A stretch of DNA of 64,000 nt, taken from an uncultured Flavobacteriaceae bacterium (GTDB lineage: Bacteria; Bacteroidota; Bacteroidia; Flavobacteriales; Flavobacteriaceae). Location of the stretch: positions 1 to 64,000 of the forward strand of contig CANLRK010000008.1 of the NCBI GenBank assembly GCA_947493535.1, read 5' to 3'. The translations under genes were made by a program, and so were the position numbers. Positions 1-9,258 of the stretch are shown here, piece after piece; within the stretch, counting starts at the first letter, position 1; each line of letters begins with the position of its first letter. The notes under the pieces are model-generated. The model saw nothing but the letters and a program-made list of their open reading frames with translations. It was not told where the DNA came from and did no database searches.

Positions 1-1676
1 ATAGCATTTGGTAAACTTTGTAAGGCTGTCTCTCCTTCACAAAATTCGATAAGTCCATTTGTGCCAGGATTTGGTAGATTAGTAATTGTAACTTCTACTA
101 CTGCTTGAGACTCTTGGCAAGAAGGAGTTGCAGCAAAAGTATATGTAAACTCATAAATTCCATCATTAACCCCACTAAAATCAACAGCGCTAGGATTAGA
201 TAAGTTAACCCCTGAAGGTATTGCGCTTACCTCATTCCAAATCCCACCTGTATCAGCAAACTCACCAGTTACTGGGTGTACACCCAAATTACCAAATAAA
301 TCTTTTAATTCTGAATCTCCTTCACAAAGTTCAATGACTGCATCCGTACCAGCAAAAGAAATATTATCAATAGTAACTGTAACAGTTGCTTGAGTATCTG
401 GACAACTACCTATGCCAGATAATGAATAGGTGAAATTATAAACACCGTCAATAACTGCACTAAAATCTACTGCAGTTGGGTTTGATAAATCTACCCCTGA
501 ACTATCATCATCACTCCAAGTACCACCTGAATCTGGCGTACCATTTAGGGCTGCTTCAAGATTTTGAAGTGCAGGCTCTGTTTCACAAAATCCTAAAACA
601 CCATCAGCTCCTGCAGATAATAAGTTAGAAATTGTTACCGTGGCAGTAGCACTTACTGCTGGGCAGCCATTGTTTGCAGGTATATTGTAGGTGTAGTTAT
701 AAACTCCATCAGATAAACCACTAAAATCGATTGCAGATGGGTTTGATAAATCTACACCAGAACCATCATCATCATTCCAAGTTCCTGTTCCTCCTCCATC
801 ATCATGCGGACCTATTACAGCTTCCAAATCTTGCAAAGCTGTTTCTTGTTCACAAAATTCTAATCCACCTGAAACTCCTGGATTATAAACAGTTCCAAAT
901 GTTACATTATTAATAATTACATCATCTCCAGCATTAGTTACAATTGTAGCTATATAAGCTCCAGACAATACATCAACTGCTCCATCTCCATCTATATCTG
1001 TAGGAATTTGCAAGGTTGCAGAAGTTGCTCCATTAATAGGAACAGCTCCAGTACCATCGTCAAACTCCCAGCTATAACTAGTTCCATTTGTAGCAGTTAC
1101 ATCAAAATCATAGGTATCGTTTTCACAAACATATATATTTTCAACAATAGAACAATCTGTTGCTCCTGCTCCACCACTACCTTCATTTGTCTGTTCTAGA
1201 TTTATAAAGCCAGATGAACCATCATAGTTGGTAATTAATAGTATATAAATTTCGCCTACTTGAGCGTTATTAATGGTAAAGTTTTCTATAGCTGCAATTG
1301 AATAACTACAATCAACCGTATTTGCAGCTGTTAAATCATTACAATAATCATCACCCAAAGCAAAAGGACCGTAGCAAATAAAATCAACATCAAGTCCGGT
1401 ACCATTAAAATCAGCCTGAGTATTTTGTTCAATGGTAAACTGCAAATTCCCTGCCTGACCTATTTGTAAATAAAACCATGCAGGATTAGGCTCCGAACCT
1501 AAACATCCATAATTAGGTCCAGCTTCTGCACTTGAGCCATCTGATGTGTTTTCAAAAATAAATCCACCACCCGCACATGCTGGGTCAGCTTCAGCACAAG
1601 AAGAACCTTGTGAAAAAGTAAGGTTACCACTTAATAATAGAAAAAAACTTACTATAAATATTTTTTTAAATATCAT
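1..1676 (-). CDS. Large secreted repeat protein, N-terminal part (cut by window edge)
   Basis: The frame is open from an ATG at 1676 to the left edge, giving about 558 residues with no stop. Residues 1-22 form a signal peptide ending LTFSQ. Residues 24-260 contain a conserved-looking beta-rich region (AWFYLQIGQAG, ICYGPF) and a PKD-like segment. From about residue 264 a unit of roughly 88-93 residues repeats at least three and a half times, each with FCE, TW(S/N)DDD or TWNE, LSNP(S/T)A(V/I)DFSG and DG(V/I)YxFTY. Such repeats are typical of long flavobacterial surface adhesins exported by the type IX system, but the C-terminal sorting domain would lie outside the window, so that route is inference. 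It follows the 107-residue secreted protein by 11 bp and is probably co-transcribed with it. Confidence 0.85.
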   Translation of the reverse strand, partial: MIFKKIFIVSFFLLLSGNLTFSQGSSCAEADPACAGGGFIFENTSDGSSAEAGPNYGCLGSEPNPAWFYLQIGQAGNLQFTIEQNTQADFNGTGLDVDFICYGPFALGDDYCNDLTAANTVDCSYSIAAIENFTINNAQVGEIYILLITNYDGSSGFINLEQTNEGSGGAGATDCSIVENIYVCENDTYDFDVTATNGTSYSWEFDDGTGAVPINGATSATLQIPTDIDGDGAVDVLSGAYIATIVTNAGDDVIINNVTFGTVYNPGVSGGLEFCEQETALQDLEAVIGPHDDGGGTGTWNDDDGSGVDLSNPSAIDFSGLSDGVYNYTYNIPANNGCPAVSATATVTISNLLSAGADGVLGFCETEPALQNLEAALNGTPDSGGTWSDDDSSGVDLSNPTAVDFSAVIDGVYNFTYSLSGIGSCPDTQATVTVTIDNISFAGTDAVIELCEGDSELKDLFGNLGVHPVTGEFADTGGIWNEVSAIPSGVNLSNPSAVDFSGVNDGIYEFTYTFAATPSCQESQAVVEVTITNLPNPGTNGLIEFCEGETALQSLPNA

Positions 1677-1687
1677 AAAAATTGCTT

Positions 1688-2011
1688 TTAATATTTTAAT
1701 GATTTTGTAATTTCGGTAGTATACAACACCTCATTTTTAGCATTTATTACCTTTACTGTGTATGTTTTATTTTGTGGTAAGTCTTTTAAATCTATTTTGT
1801 AAAAACCTTTATTAGCTTCATTAAAACTCACTGTTTTTATTTTTTTTTTACCTTCAAAAAAGCAAATATTTAAATCTGTTTTCTCTTTCAAGTCTACTTG
1901 TAAAGCAACTGTGTTTTTAAAATTTTCAGGTTCGATTTTAATATTTCCAGAGTTTTGTGCAAAAGCAAAACTTCCAAATAAAAAGGCTAAAGCCCATAAA
2001 TTATTTTTCAT
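1688..2011 (-). CDS. Small secreted protein, unknown function
   Basis: This is a 107-residue protein with a clear signal peptide (residues 1-18, ending FAFA before Q19). The mature part is about 88 residues, rich in alternating hydrophobic residues and lysines, and reads like one immunoglobulin-like beta sandwich; the segment LPQNKTYTVKVINAKNEVLY resembles the strands of secretion-domain or DUF3244-type folds. No catalytic motif is visible. It is the first gene of an apparent two-gene operon with the large repeat protein, so it may be an accessory or chaperone of that protein. This role is inference only. Confidence 0.7.
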   Translation of the reverse strand: MKNNLWALAFLFGSFAFAQNSGNIKIEPENFKNTVALQVDLKEKTDLNICFFEGKKKIKTVSFNEANKGFYKIDLKDLPQNKTYTVKVINAKNEVLYTTEITKSLKY

Positions 2012-2138
2012 TTTTGATTAATTTTTAATGTTACAAAGATAGATTATTAAATTTACTATATAAATATTCTATTCACTATATCAATAAAACTCGCAAAACT
2101 ATAATCTCCCTACCCCTATATTTAATATAAAATTCACT

Positions 2139-2146
2139 TATTTTTG
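2139..2146 (+). promoter_or_regulatory. -7 promoter element for mutS2
   Basis: TATTTTTG matches the Bacteroidetes -7 consensus TAnnTTTG exactly and would place the transcript start about 12 nt before the mutS2 ATG. No good -33 TTTG is seen. Confidence 0.55.
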
Positions 2147-2164
2147 TAAGCATAAATTTATTGC

Positions 2165-4333
2165 ATGATTACGGTAACAGAAAAAACTTTACAAGATTTA
2201 GAGTTTCAAACGGTCTTGACACAAATAGAAGCATTAACTACCACAGAATTAGGGCGTGTTGCTGTTGCCAATATAGCTCCCTTTTCTAATAAAGAGTTAC
2301 TTTTTGATTCTTTGGCTCAAACAAATGAATACTTATCTTCTTTTGAAAATGAAAACCGAATTCCTAATCATCATTTTGAAGCTATAACAAATGAAATTAA
2401 ACACCTTACCATTGAAAATTATTTTTTAGAGATCGATAGCTTTAAAAAAATTAAAAGCTTAGCCGTTACTACTAACGATTTACTCTACTTTTTCAAAAAC
2501 TTTAATGAATATTACCCAACACTTTTAGCCAGTAGCAACACTATTGAGTTTACTAAAGCTATACCAATGGCTATTGACAATGTTATTAACAGATTTGGCG
2601 AGATAAAAGATGACGCTTCTACTGAATTAGCTATTATACGTAGACAACTAAAAGGCTTACAAGGTAAAATTAATCAAAGCTTCGTTACAGCATTATCTCA
2701 TTTTAATAGCTTAGGGTATTTAGATGATATAAAAGAAACAGTAATTGAAAATAGACGTGTATTGGCAGTAACTGCGATGCATAGAAAAAAAGTAAAAGGA
2801 TCATTATTAGGAAATTCAAAAACTGGAAGCATTGCCTATATTGAACCTCAAGCTACTTTACAACTAACGAGAGAACTTCAAGACTTACAATACAAAGAAC
2901 GAGAGGAAGTAGTTAAAATTTTAAAACAATTAACTACTGTTATTGCTAATTTCCGTCCATTATTAATTCAATATCAAGATTATTTAACGCAAATAGATGT
3001 AATTGCTGCCAAAGCAAACTATGCTAAACAGTTAAATGCAATACTTCCTGAAATTGTTGAAACTCGTGAGCTATACATACGAGATGCTTATCATCCATTA
3101 TTATTTCTAACCAATAAAGAAAAACAAGAAAAAACCCACTCACAAACCATAGAACTTAACACTAATAACAGAATTATTGTTATTTCTGGTCCTAATGCTG
3201 GTGGAAAAAGTATCACTTTAAAAACAATTGGACTATTGCAGGTAATGCTACAATCTGGTTTACTAATACCAGTGCATGAACGTACTAAAATGTGTTTGTT
3301 TGAAAAGATACTTACAGATATTGGCGACAATCAATCTATTGAAAATCATTTATCAACGTATAGCTACCGATTAAAAAACATGAATAGGTTTTTGAAAAAA
3401 TGTAATGATAAAACTCTATTTTTAATCGATGAGTTTGGTACGGGTTCGGATCCGGAATTAGGAGGAGCTTTAGCCGAAGCATTTTTAGAAGTTTTTTATG
3501 AGCGTGAAGCTTTTGGTGTAATTACTACCCACTATGCCAATCTAAAAATATTAGCCGATGAATTACCTGAAATGACTAATGCTAATATGATGTTTGACAA
3601 CAAAACGTTGGAACCTACCTATCAACTAGCACTAGGGCAACCTGGAAGTTCATTTACTTTTGAGGTGGCTCAAAAAAACGGGATTCCTTATAGTTTAATT
3701 AATAAAGCAAAAAAGAAAGTTGAACGCGGTAAAGTACGTTTTGATAAAACCATTGCTAAACTACAGAAAGAACGTTCTAAGTTAGAGAAAACCTCTAAAA
3801 CCTTATCTACAGAAGAACAAAAAAAGCGTTTAGAAACAGAAAAACTTGAAAAAATAAATTCTAGAATTCAAGAGAAACTAGAAAGCTATCAGCAGTTGTA
3901 TGATGCAAATCAAAAAATTATAAGTATTGGTGAACGTGTAGATAAATTAGCTGAATCTTACTTTAACAACAAACAAAAGAAAAAGCTTATTGGCGAATTT
4001 CTTAAACTCGTAGAAGTAGAAAACTCTAAACGAAAAAAAATAACTAAAAAGCAGAAAACGATTCAGCAAAAAAAAGTAGCCATTGTCAAAAAAGAAGTAA
4101 CAGAAAAAGTTGCTGTAATACGAGAAAAGAAACAAGAAGAAAAAAAGAAAGCTGCACTGCAGCCTTCTAAACCTAAGCACAAATTAAAAGTTGGCGATAG
4201 AGTTAGGCTAATAGATAGTAAAGCTGTTGGTGATTTAGAAAAAATTGAAAAAACAAAAGCCTTTGTTAACTACGGTATTTTTACTTCAGAATGTAAACTA
4301 GATCAATTAGAATTGGTACAGCGTAAAAAATAA
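2165..4333 (+). CDS. mutS2: MutS2 family ATPase (recombination suppression / ribosome rescue)
   Basis: The 722-residue protein has the MutS2 layout: a core/lever region (1-290), the MutS-type ATPase with Walker A GPNAGGKS at about 342-349 and Walker B/signature LIDEFGTGSDPELGGALAEA at about 420-440, then a long Lys/Glu-rich coiled coil (about 500-670) and a KOW-like end (KLKVGDRVRLID). Family members suppress recombination and, in Bacillus, split collided ribosomes. The C-terminal Smr nuclease domain of the Bacillus protein is absent; the reading frame ends soon after the KOW-like segment. The gene appears to be the first of a two-gene unit with the DCC protein, which starts 5 bp after its stop codon. 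Confidence 0.95.
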   Translation: MITVTEKTLQDLEFQTVLTQIEALTTTELGRVAVANIAPFSNKELLFDSLAQTNEYLSSFENENRIPNHHFEAITNEIKHLTIENYFLEIDSFKKIKSLAVTTNDLLYFFKNFNEYYPTLLASSNTIEFTKAIPMAIDNVINRFGEIKDDASTELAIIRRQLKGLQGKINQSFVTALSHFNSLGYLDDIKETVIENRRVLAVTAMHRKKVKGSLLGNSKTGSIAYIEPQATLQLTRELQDLQYKEREEVVKILKQLTTVIANFRPLLIQYQDYLTQIDVIAAKANYAKQLNAILPEIVETRELYIRDAYHPLLFLTNKEKQEKTHSQTIELNTNNRIIVISGPNAGGKSITLKTIGLLQVMLQSGLLIPVHERTKMCLFEKILTDIGDNQSIENHLSTYSYRLKNMNRFLKKCNDKTLFLIDEFGTGSDPELGGALAEAFLEVFYEREAFGVITTHYANLKILADELPEMTNANMMFDNKTLEPTYQLALGQPGSSFTFEVAQKNGIPYSLINKAKKKVERGKVRFDKTIAKLQKERSKLEKTSKTLSTEEQKKRLETEKLEKINSRIQEKLESYQQLYDANQKIISIGERVDKLAESYFNNKQKKKLIGEFLKLVEVENSKRKKITKKQKTIQQKKVAIVKKEVTEKVAVIREKKQEEKKKAALQPSKPKHKLKVGDRVRLIDSKAVGDLEKIEKTKAFVNYGIFTSECKLDQLELVQRKK

Positions 4334-4337
4334 CACC

Positions 4338-4757
4338 ATGCTCGAAAAACTTCCTAAAAATAAAAAAATCATTCTTTTTGATGGAGTATGTAACCTATGT
4401 AACAGCTCTATTAATTATGTTATTGATAAGGACAAGAAAGATGTTTTTAGATTTGTTGCATTACAATCAGATTTAGGGAAAGAAATTCAGTTGTATTTGG
4501 GTATTGATTCAAAAAATATTGATTCAATTATTTTATATCATGCACCATATGCTTACTATACAAAAGCAAATGCAGCTTTACAAATAATGAAAGAGTTTGG
4601 TGGTGTATGGACACTTATGCAAGTTTTTTCTATACTTCCACAGGTAATCACTAATACTATTTATGATTTTGTTGCTAAAAACAGATATACTTGGTTTGGG
4701 AAAAAAGCTAATTGTAGAGTTCCGACACCAGATTTAAAAGAAAAATTTTTGGCATAA
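4338..4757 (+). CDS. DCC family (DUF393) thiol-disulfide oxidoreductase-like protein
   Basis: A 139-residue protein beginning with the DUF393 signature: ILFDGVCNLCN at about 12-22 contains DxxCxLC, the hallmark of the DCC family. These small proteins are predicted thioredoxin-fold oxidoreductases, and few have a known substrate. Length is normal for the family. It follows mutS2 by 4 bp and ends at an intrinsic terminator, so it is probably expressed from the mutS2 promoter. Confidence 0.9.
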   Translation: MLEKLPKNKKIILFDGVCNLCNSSINYVIDKDKKDVFRFVALQSDLGKEIQLYLGIDSKNIDSIILYHAPYAYYTKANAALQIMKEFGGVWTLMQVFSILPQVITNTIYDFVAKNRYTWFGKKANCRVPTPDLKEKFLA

Positions 4758-4759
4758 AA

Positions 4760-4790
4760 AAAGAGTTACATCGTTATGATATAACTCTTT
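4760..4790 (+). terminator. Intrinsic terminator after the DCC gene
   Basis: AAAGAGTTA pairs with TAACTCTTT around a short loop, just after the stop codon at 4757. The hairpin lies between convergent genes and could serve both. Confidence 0.6.
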
Positions 4791-4813
4791 ATATATGGTT
4801 AACTCAAGTTACT

Positions 4814-5626
4814 TTATTGATTCCCTAAAATAATTGGCATTCCTGTTTTACCTGAACCAATTAATACAACTTTACTGTTTGGTGATTCTGATAGTTTTAA
4901 TGTTGCTTCTATTCCTTTTTCCTGTAGAATTTTATCAGTTAATGAAGCACTTAATATTTTATTTGCTGCAGCTTTACCTTCTGCATCAATACGTTGTCTT
5001 TCAGCTTCTTTTTTAGCTTTCTCTAATCTAAACTCATATTCTAATGATTCTTGCTCTTGTTTTAGCTTACGTTCTATAGCTTCTTTAATTTTTGGTGGTA
5101 AAGAAACATCTTGCACTAAAACTCTATTTACTTGAATGTACTGATCTTTTACTTCATTACGAACTTCTTCTAAAATCTCTTTCTGAATTACATCTCTCTT
5201 ACTTGAGTATAATTGCTCAGGGGTATACCTTCCTACTACACTTCTGGCTGCTGCGCTTATTGCTGGCGCCAAAATACTTCTTACATAATCTTTACCTTTT
5301 TCTTTATGCAATAAGCCTAACTTACTTTCTATTGGTTGAAACCAAACTGTTCCATCTACATCTACTTCTAAACCGTTTACAGAAAGTACACTCATTTTAT
5401 CTGAAACAGATTGTTGACGTACTTTATATATAATCATATCATTCCAAGGGGCTACTACATGAAAGCCTTCTGAATAAGTATTTTCTGTATCTATACCGCC
5501 TCCAAAGCGCTTAAACATTACTCCTGCCTCACCTCCATCAATAGTAACTGCAGTTTTTAATAATAAAATAATCCCTACAACAACTAAAAATATTATAGGC
5601 AATCCTAGTTTTGGTAACTTGTCCAT
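4814..5626 (-). CDS. SPFH/prohibitin-family membrane protein
   Basis: 270 residues. A single N-terminal membrane segment (about 8-26, FLVVVGIILLL) is followed by an SPFH/Band-7 domain (GGEAGVMFKRFGGG through about residue 195) and a charged coiled coil (EKAKKEAERQRIDAEGKAAA). The end has a conserved-looking Gly/Ile tail (VVLIGSGKTGMPIILGNQ). Prohibitin-like proteins form membrane-associated oligomers that organise lipid domains or regulate membrane proteases; nothing here names a partner. It is the last gene of an apparent fabG-VWA-SPFH operon, 10 bp after the VWA gene. Confidence 0.9.
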   Translation of the reverse strand: MDKLPKLGLPIIFLVVVGIILLLKTAVTIDGGEAGVMFKRFGGGIDTENTYSEGFHVVAPWNDMIIYKVRQQSVSDKMSVLSVNGLEVDVDGTVWFQPIESKLGLLHKEKGKDYVRSILAPAISAAARSVVGRYTPEQLYSSKRDVIQKEILEEVRNEVKDQYIQVNRVLVQDVSLPPKIKEAIERKLKQEQESLEYEFRLEKAKKEAERQRIDAEGKAAANKILSASLTDKILQEKGIEATLKLSESPNSKVVLIGSGKTGMPIILGNQ

Positions 5627-5636
5627 TGTTTTAAAT

Positions 5637-7652
5637 TTAAATTAGTCCTTTATATTTTCTTAATAACCACTCAAAAGTAAGCAATCCTATGAGGATAGCG
5701 AGTAAAACTTTCCATTTTATTATGGGAGTAGTGCTTAAAATTACTTTCTGAATTGGCTTATAATTTTTATTATTTTTTAACTCTGTAAATAATTTTTCAT
5801 ATTGATTTAAATAATACAGATTGGTATTATTAGTCAGTTGTGATAATTTAGTAATGTTTGGGTTAACAAACTGAGCTTCTATATCAAAATCTATGATTTC
5901 AAAATCGCCTGATTTTTTTATTCCATTAGCAACAACCTCATAGGTATAGTTTCCTGCAGGTAAACTGCTCAAATTAAGTTCATAACTATTCTTTTTAAAA
6001 AGAAAATCATAACTATAACTTTTATTTAAAGTAGTATTTGTTAACTCAGCAGCAACAGAAGCATCAGGATTTAACACATAATTTTTATCAAAAAATTGTG
6101 TGTTAATTTTTGCTTCACCTAACAAAAATGAATCCTTAACATCCACAGCCAGTCGCTCTTTTTTAGTGTTTGCAGCTAAATATTGCACTAGTCTACCCAA
6201 ATAAGCATCAAAAACTTCAAAAGATTGTGTATTTAAAAAACTTTGTGCACGCCATTTCCAAATTCCTTCTCCTGACAATAGAGCTTCTCTTTTACCTACT
6301 CTTTCAAAAAAGGCTAAAAGAGGGGTGTTAGTTGCTATTCCATTTATATTTTGAGTTAAAAGAGAAAAAGCACTTGTATCAAACACTGTTGTTCCGTATA
6401 TATCTACTAAAGGCGGATAAGTATTTATTTGTAATTCTGGTACTTGAAATAAATTAAAGTTACTATTTACACTTGCTAAGTATTCTTGCGATTGATTAAT
6501 AACTTGACGTTTAAAAGTATTTTGAATACTGTTTAAAAAATTCCAATCTGTTTGAAGCCCTACCACAGTAATGTAGTTTTTATCAAATTTATCAAGCTCT
6601 GTATATACTTGTTTAAATGCTATGGTTGGCTGATAAATTATTAGCAACTGATATTCATTATAATCAACTATTTCAGTAGGTTTTACTATAGTTACTTTTC
6701 GTTGTTTATTACTTTCTATAGCCTTTTTAAACATTCCTATATCAGGATGATTAATAGCACTAACTATTAAAACATTGGTACGCTCATCGATAACTTGTAC
6801 ACTAAAGTTACGTGTGTTATTACTTACATTATCTTCATTAGTTAAAGGTGCTACCCTTACACTATATTTTTGCTTACCAATTTGAGTTGCTGGCAAGTTA
6901 AACTCTAAAACTTGTGTAGTTGTATCGGTATTAAATGTTATTTGTTTTGTGTGAATTACTGAATTACCTTTAACTAATGTAAGTAATTGTGAAACCTCTT
7001 TCTCTCCGTTGTATTGTACTGTTATTTCTACAGGAAATTCGTTTCCTAAAAAAGAATACTTGTTATGATGTATATCCGTAATTTGAATGTCTGGCTTTTG
7101 TATAGAATCGCCAACAACAACGGAATAAATAGGTTGTTTATAACTTAAAGCACTAACAACATAATCTTGACCAAAGGTTTGATTTCCATCGGTAATAAGT
7201 ATTGTAGGTGCAGATGTTTCTTTATAAACTTCTTTTAAAGTAGAAAAAACCTTCGAAAGATTAGTTTGTTTTTCTGTAAAATCAACCTCTTGTAATAAAG
7301 GTGTTATTGAACTCCCAAAACTATAATAATCGATATTAAATTGTTCTGATAATTGAGATTTTCCTAAAGCGGATAAAAAAGCTTTTACGCGCTCTTGTTC
7401 TTTCAGAAAACTAACTGATGAAGAATTATCAACAGCTACAACAAGATTTGGTTTTACATTAGTTATAGTTTTCTTTTTTATTTTAGGGTTTACTAACAAA
7501 AGCCCTAAAATAAATAAACTTAAAAAACGTAAAAAGGCAAAAACAAACTTACTTTTAGTAGTTGTTTTTGCCTTATATAAATACTGAATAGCAGCCACTG
7601 CAAAAGCCAAAAAAGCTATAATTATAATATATACTACAGTTGTGCTAGTCAT
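5637..7652 (-). CDS. VWA-domain membrane protein
   Basis: 671 residues. The N-terminus carries two hydrophobic helices (about 5-25 and 37-58), then a von Willebrand A domain with the MIDAS start DNSSS (about residue 75) and a second acidic loop LITDGNQTFG. The middle is beta-rich and the last 25 residues contain another membrane helix (VLLAILIGLLTFEWLL) followed by RKY, so the large domain probably faces the periplasm. It resembles BatA-like aerotolerance proteins and glutamine-amidotransferase-like VWA proteins common in Bacteroidetes, but no substrate is indicated. Its ATG is 3 nt after the fabG stop, indicating tight coupling. Confidence 0.85.
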   Translation of the reverse strand: MTSTTVVYIIIIAFLAFAVAAIQYLYKAKTTTKSKFVFAFLRFLSLFILGLLLVNPKIKKKTITNVKPNLVVAVDNSSSVSFLKEQERVKAFLSALGKSQLSEQFNIDYYSFGSSITPLLQEVDFTEKQTNLSKVFSTLKEVYKETSAPTILITDGNQTFGQDYVVSALSYKQPIYSVVVGDSIQKPDIQITDIHHNKYSFLGNEFPVEITVQYNGEKEVSQLLTLVKGNSVIHTKQITFNTDTTTQVLEFNLPATQIGKQKYSVRVAPLTNEDNVSNNTRNFSVQVIDERTNVLIVSAINHPDIGMFKKAIESNKQRKVTIVKPTEIVDYNEYQLLIIYQPTIAFKQVYTELDKFDKNYITVVGLQTDWNFLNSIQNTFKRQVINQSQEYLASVNSNFNLFQVPELQINTYPPLVDIYGTTVFDTSAFSLLTQNINGIATNTPLLAFFERVGKREALLSGEGIWKWRAQSFLNTQSFEVFDAYLGRLVQYLAANTKKERLAVDVKDSFLLGEAKINTQFFDKNYVLNPDASVAAELTNTTLNKSYSYDFLFKKNSYELNLSSLPAGNYTYEVVANGIKKSGDFEIIDFDIEAQFVNPNITKLSQLTNNTNLYYLNQYEKLFTELKNNKNYKPIQKVILSTTPIIKWKVLLAILIGLLTFEWLLRKYKGLI

Positions 7653-7655
7653 GTA

Positions 7656-8402
7656 TTAAGTTAGCATTCCTCCATCTACATGCAATACTTGTCCTGTTAC
7701 ATAAGCACTCATATTACTTGCTAAAAACACACAAGCATTAGCCACATCTTCTGGAGTTCCTCCTCTTTTTAAAGGAATAGAATCTCTCCAGCCTTGAATA
7801 GCTTCAGGATTTAATTTTTCTGTCATTTCAGTTTCTATAAAACCAGGAGCAATTGCATTACAACGGATATTTCTAGATCCTAACTCTAATGCTACAGATT
7901 TAGTAAAACCAATAATACCAGCTTTTGATGCTGCATAGTTAGTTTGTCCGGCGTTTCCTTTTACACCAACAACAGAACTCATATTGATAATTGATCCTTG
8001 GCGCTGTTTTAGCATAGTACGCTGTACAGCTTTAGTCATGTTAAAAACCGACTTTAAATTTACTTCTATTACTTTATCAAAGTCTTCTTCAGAAATACGC
8101 ATCAATAAGTTATCTTTAGTGATACCAGCATTATTTATTAAAACATCAATACTATCAAATTCTTTTATAACTTCTGCAACTAAATCTTGAGCATCTTGAA
8201 AACTTGCTGCATTAGATTTATATGCCTTAGCTTTTACACCAAGCTCTTTCAATTCTTGCTCTAAAGCTAAAGCTGGTGCTTCAGATGAGCTATAGGTGAA
8301 TGCTACATTTGATCCGTTTTTAGCAAAAGTACGAGCAATTTCATTTCCTATACCTCTACTAGCTCCAGTAATAATAACTGTTTTACCGTTTAAAAGTTTC
8401 AT
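7656..8402 (-). CDS. fabG: 3-oxoacyl-[acyl-carrier-protein] reductase
   Basis: 248 residues with all classic short-chain dehydrogenase motifs: TGASRGIG cofactor loop near the N-terminus, NNAG at about 88-91, the catalytic Ser in INMSSVVG, YAASKAG with the Tyr-Lys pair at about 155-159, and the FabG ending VTGQVLHVDGGM. It would reduce beta-ketoacyl-ACP with NADPH in type II fatty acid synthesis. It heads an operon with the VWA and SPFH genes, and an exact -7 element lies upstream at 8438-8445. Confidence 0.95.
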   Translation of the reverse strand: MKLLNGKTVIITGASRGIGNEIARTFAKNGSNVAFTYSSSEAPALALEQELKELGVKAKAYKSNAASFQDAQDLVAEVIKEFDSIDVLINNAGITKDNLLMRISEEDFDKVIEVNLKSVFNMTKAVQRTMLKQRQGSIINMSSVVGVKGNAGQTNYAASKAGIIGFTKSVALELGSRNIRCNAIAPGFIETEMTEKLNPEAIQGWRDSIPLKRGGTPEDVANACVFLASNMSAYVTGQVLHVDGGMLT

Positions 8403-8437
8403 ATATGTATACTTTTCTCTTTGAGTTAATTTTAAAT

Positions 8438-8445
8438 CAAATATA
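8438..8445 (-). promoter_or_regulatory. -7 promoter element for the fabG operon
   Basis: On the minus strand this reads TATATTTG, an exact TAnnTTTG match, about 30 nt before the fabG ATG. Confidence 0.5.
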
Positions 8446-8559
8446 TAGTATTTCGATTAATACTCTAATATGTTTATACGATAATATTGTATTAAAAATA
8501 GTTTATTAATTATTACACCTCAAAAGCATATTGTTTCACCACAAGTATCTGCTGTTTTT

Positions 8560-8590
8560 TTTGTAAATTTAAGTAAGATTATTATATTCG
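8560..8590 (+). promoter_or_regulatory. Promoter of the YqaA/DUF3817 gene pair
   Basis: A TTTG at 8560-8563 is separated by 19 bp from TATATTCG (8583-8590), a one-mismatch -7 element. This spacing fits the Bacteroidetes -33/-7 pattern and leaves a leader of about 30 nt before 8626. Confidence 0.45.
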
Positions 8591-8625
8591 TTTCCCCCGA
8601 AAACCAACCTAAAGAAATTTATGTT

Positions 8626-9246
8626 ATGAAATCAGCACCAAGAGTTCAGAAAAAATCACGAGCCAGATTACTACATCAATATTATACTTACACGGGGTTC
8701 TATTCATTTATTGGTAATAGTTTAAAAAAAGCAATATTACCTGTTTTACTAGTAGTTACGGGACTTATTTTATTCAACAAATATGTTTATAACATAAATG
8801 ATGCATTACAAAGTATTACTGAAACTTTCTCAACTACAGGTATCTTAATTACTTTTTTTGCTTCTGAATCTTTTCTAGGCTTAATTCCACCTGAAATCTT
8901 TATTGCTTGGTCAAAAAAAACTAGTGCTCCAGTAATGAATTTAGCCATATTGGCTACCTTATCGTACCTAGGAGGAATAGTTTCTTTTTTTATTGGTAAA
9001 GCTTCTTTACGTATTCCTTCTGTAAAAGATTATTTAGAAGTTAAATTGGCTAAAAGTTTAAAAAACACAAGTAAATGGGGCGGATTTTTAATAATAGTTG
9101 GAGCTTTATTACCTATTCCTTTTTCCGTTACTTGTATGGCAGCTGGTATGATAAAATATCCGTTTAAAGGGGTATTACTATATGGTTCATTACGTTTTGT
9201 TCGTTTTGCAATATATGCTTTAGCAATTTTTAATATGGTTAGTTAA
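8626..9246 (+). CDS. YqaA/DedA-like VTT-domain membrane protein
   Basis: 206 residues with about five hydrophobic segments. The central region (ESFLGLIPPEIFIAW, LGGIVSFFIGKAS, GALLPIPFSVTCMAAG) matches the VTT/SNARE-associated domain of the YqaA branch of the DedA superfamily, in which some members flip polyprenyl-phosphate or phospholipid carriers. Function in this branch is not established. The N-terminus is basic (KKSRARLLHQYY) and cytoplasmic by the positive-inside rule. The next gene starts 12 bp downstream. Confidence 0.8.
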   Translation: MKSAPRVQKKSRARLLHQYYTYTGFYSFIGNSLKKAILPVLLVVTGLILFNKYVYNINDALQSITETFSTTGILITFFASESFLGLIPPEIFIAWSKKTSAPVMNLAILATLSYLGGIVSFFIGKASLRIPSVKDYLEVKLAKSLKNTSKWGGFLIIVGALLPIPFSVTCMAAGMIKYPFKGVLLYGSLRFVRFAIYALAIFNMVS

Positions 9247-9258
9247 TATATATAAGAT

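Noticed and set aside
731-1199. Two plus-strand open frames of about 60 residues
   Set aside because: They are antisense to the repeat protein and have low-complexity His/Leu or Ser/Ile composition.
5092-5433. Plus-strand frame of 113 residues, Leu-rich
   Set aside because: Antisense shadow of the SPFH gene, which has clear domain motifs.
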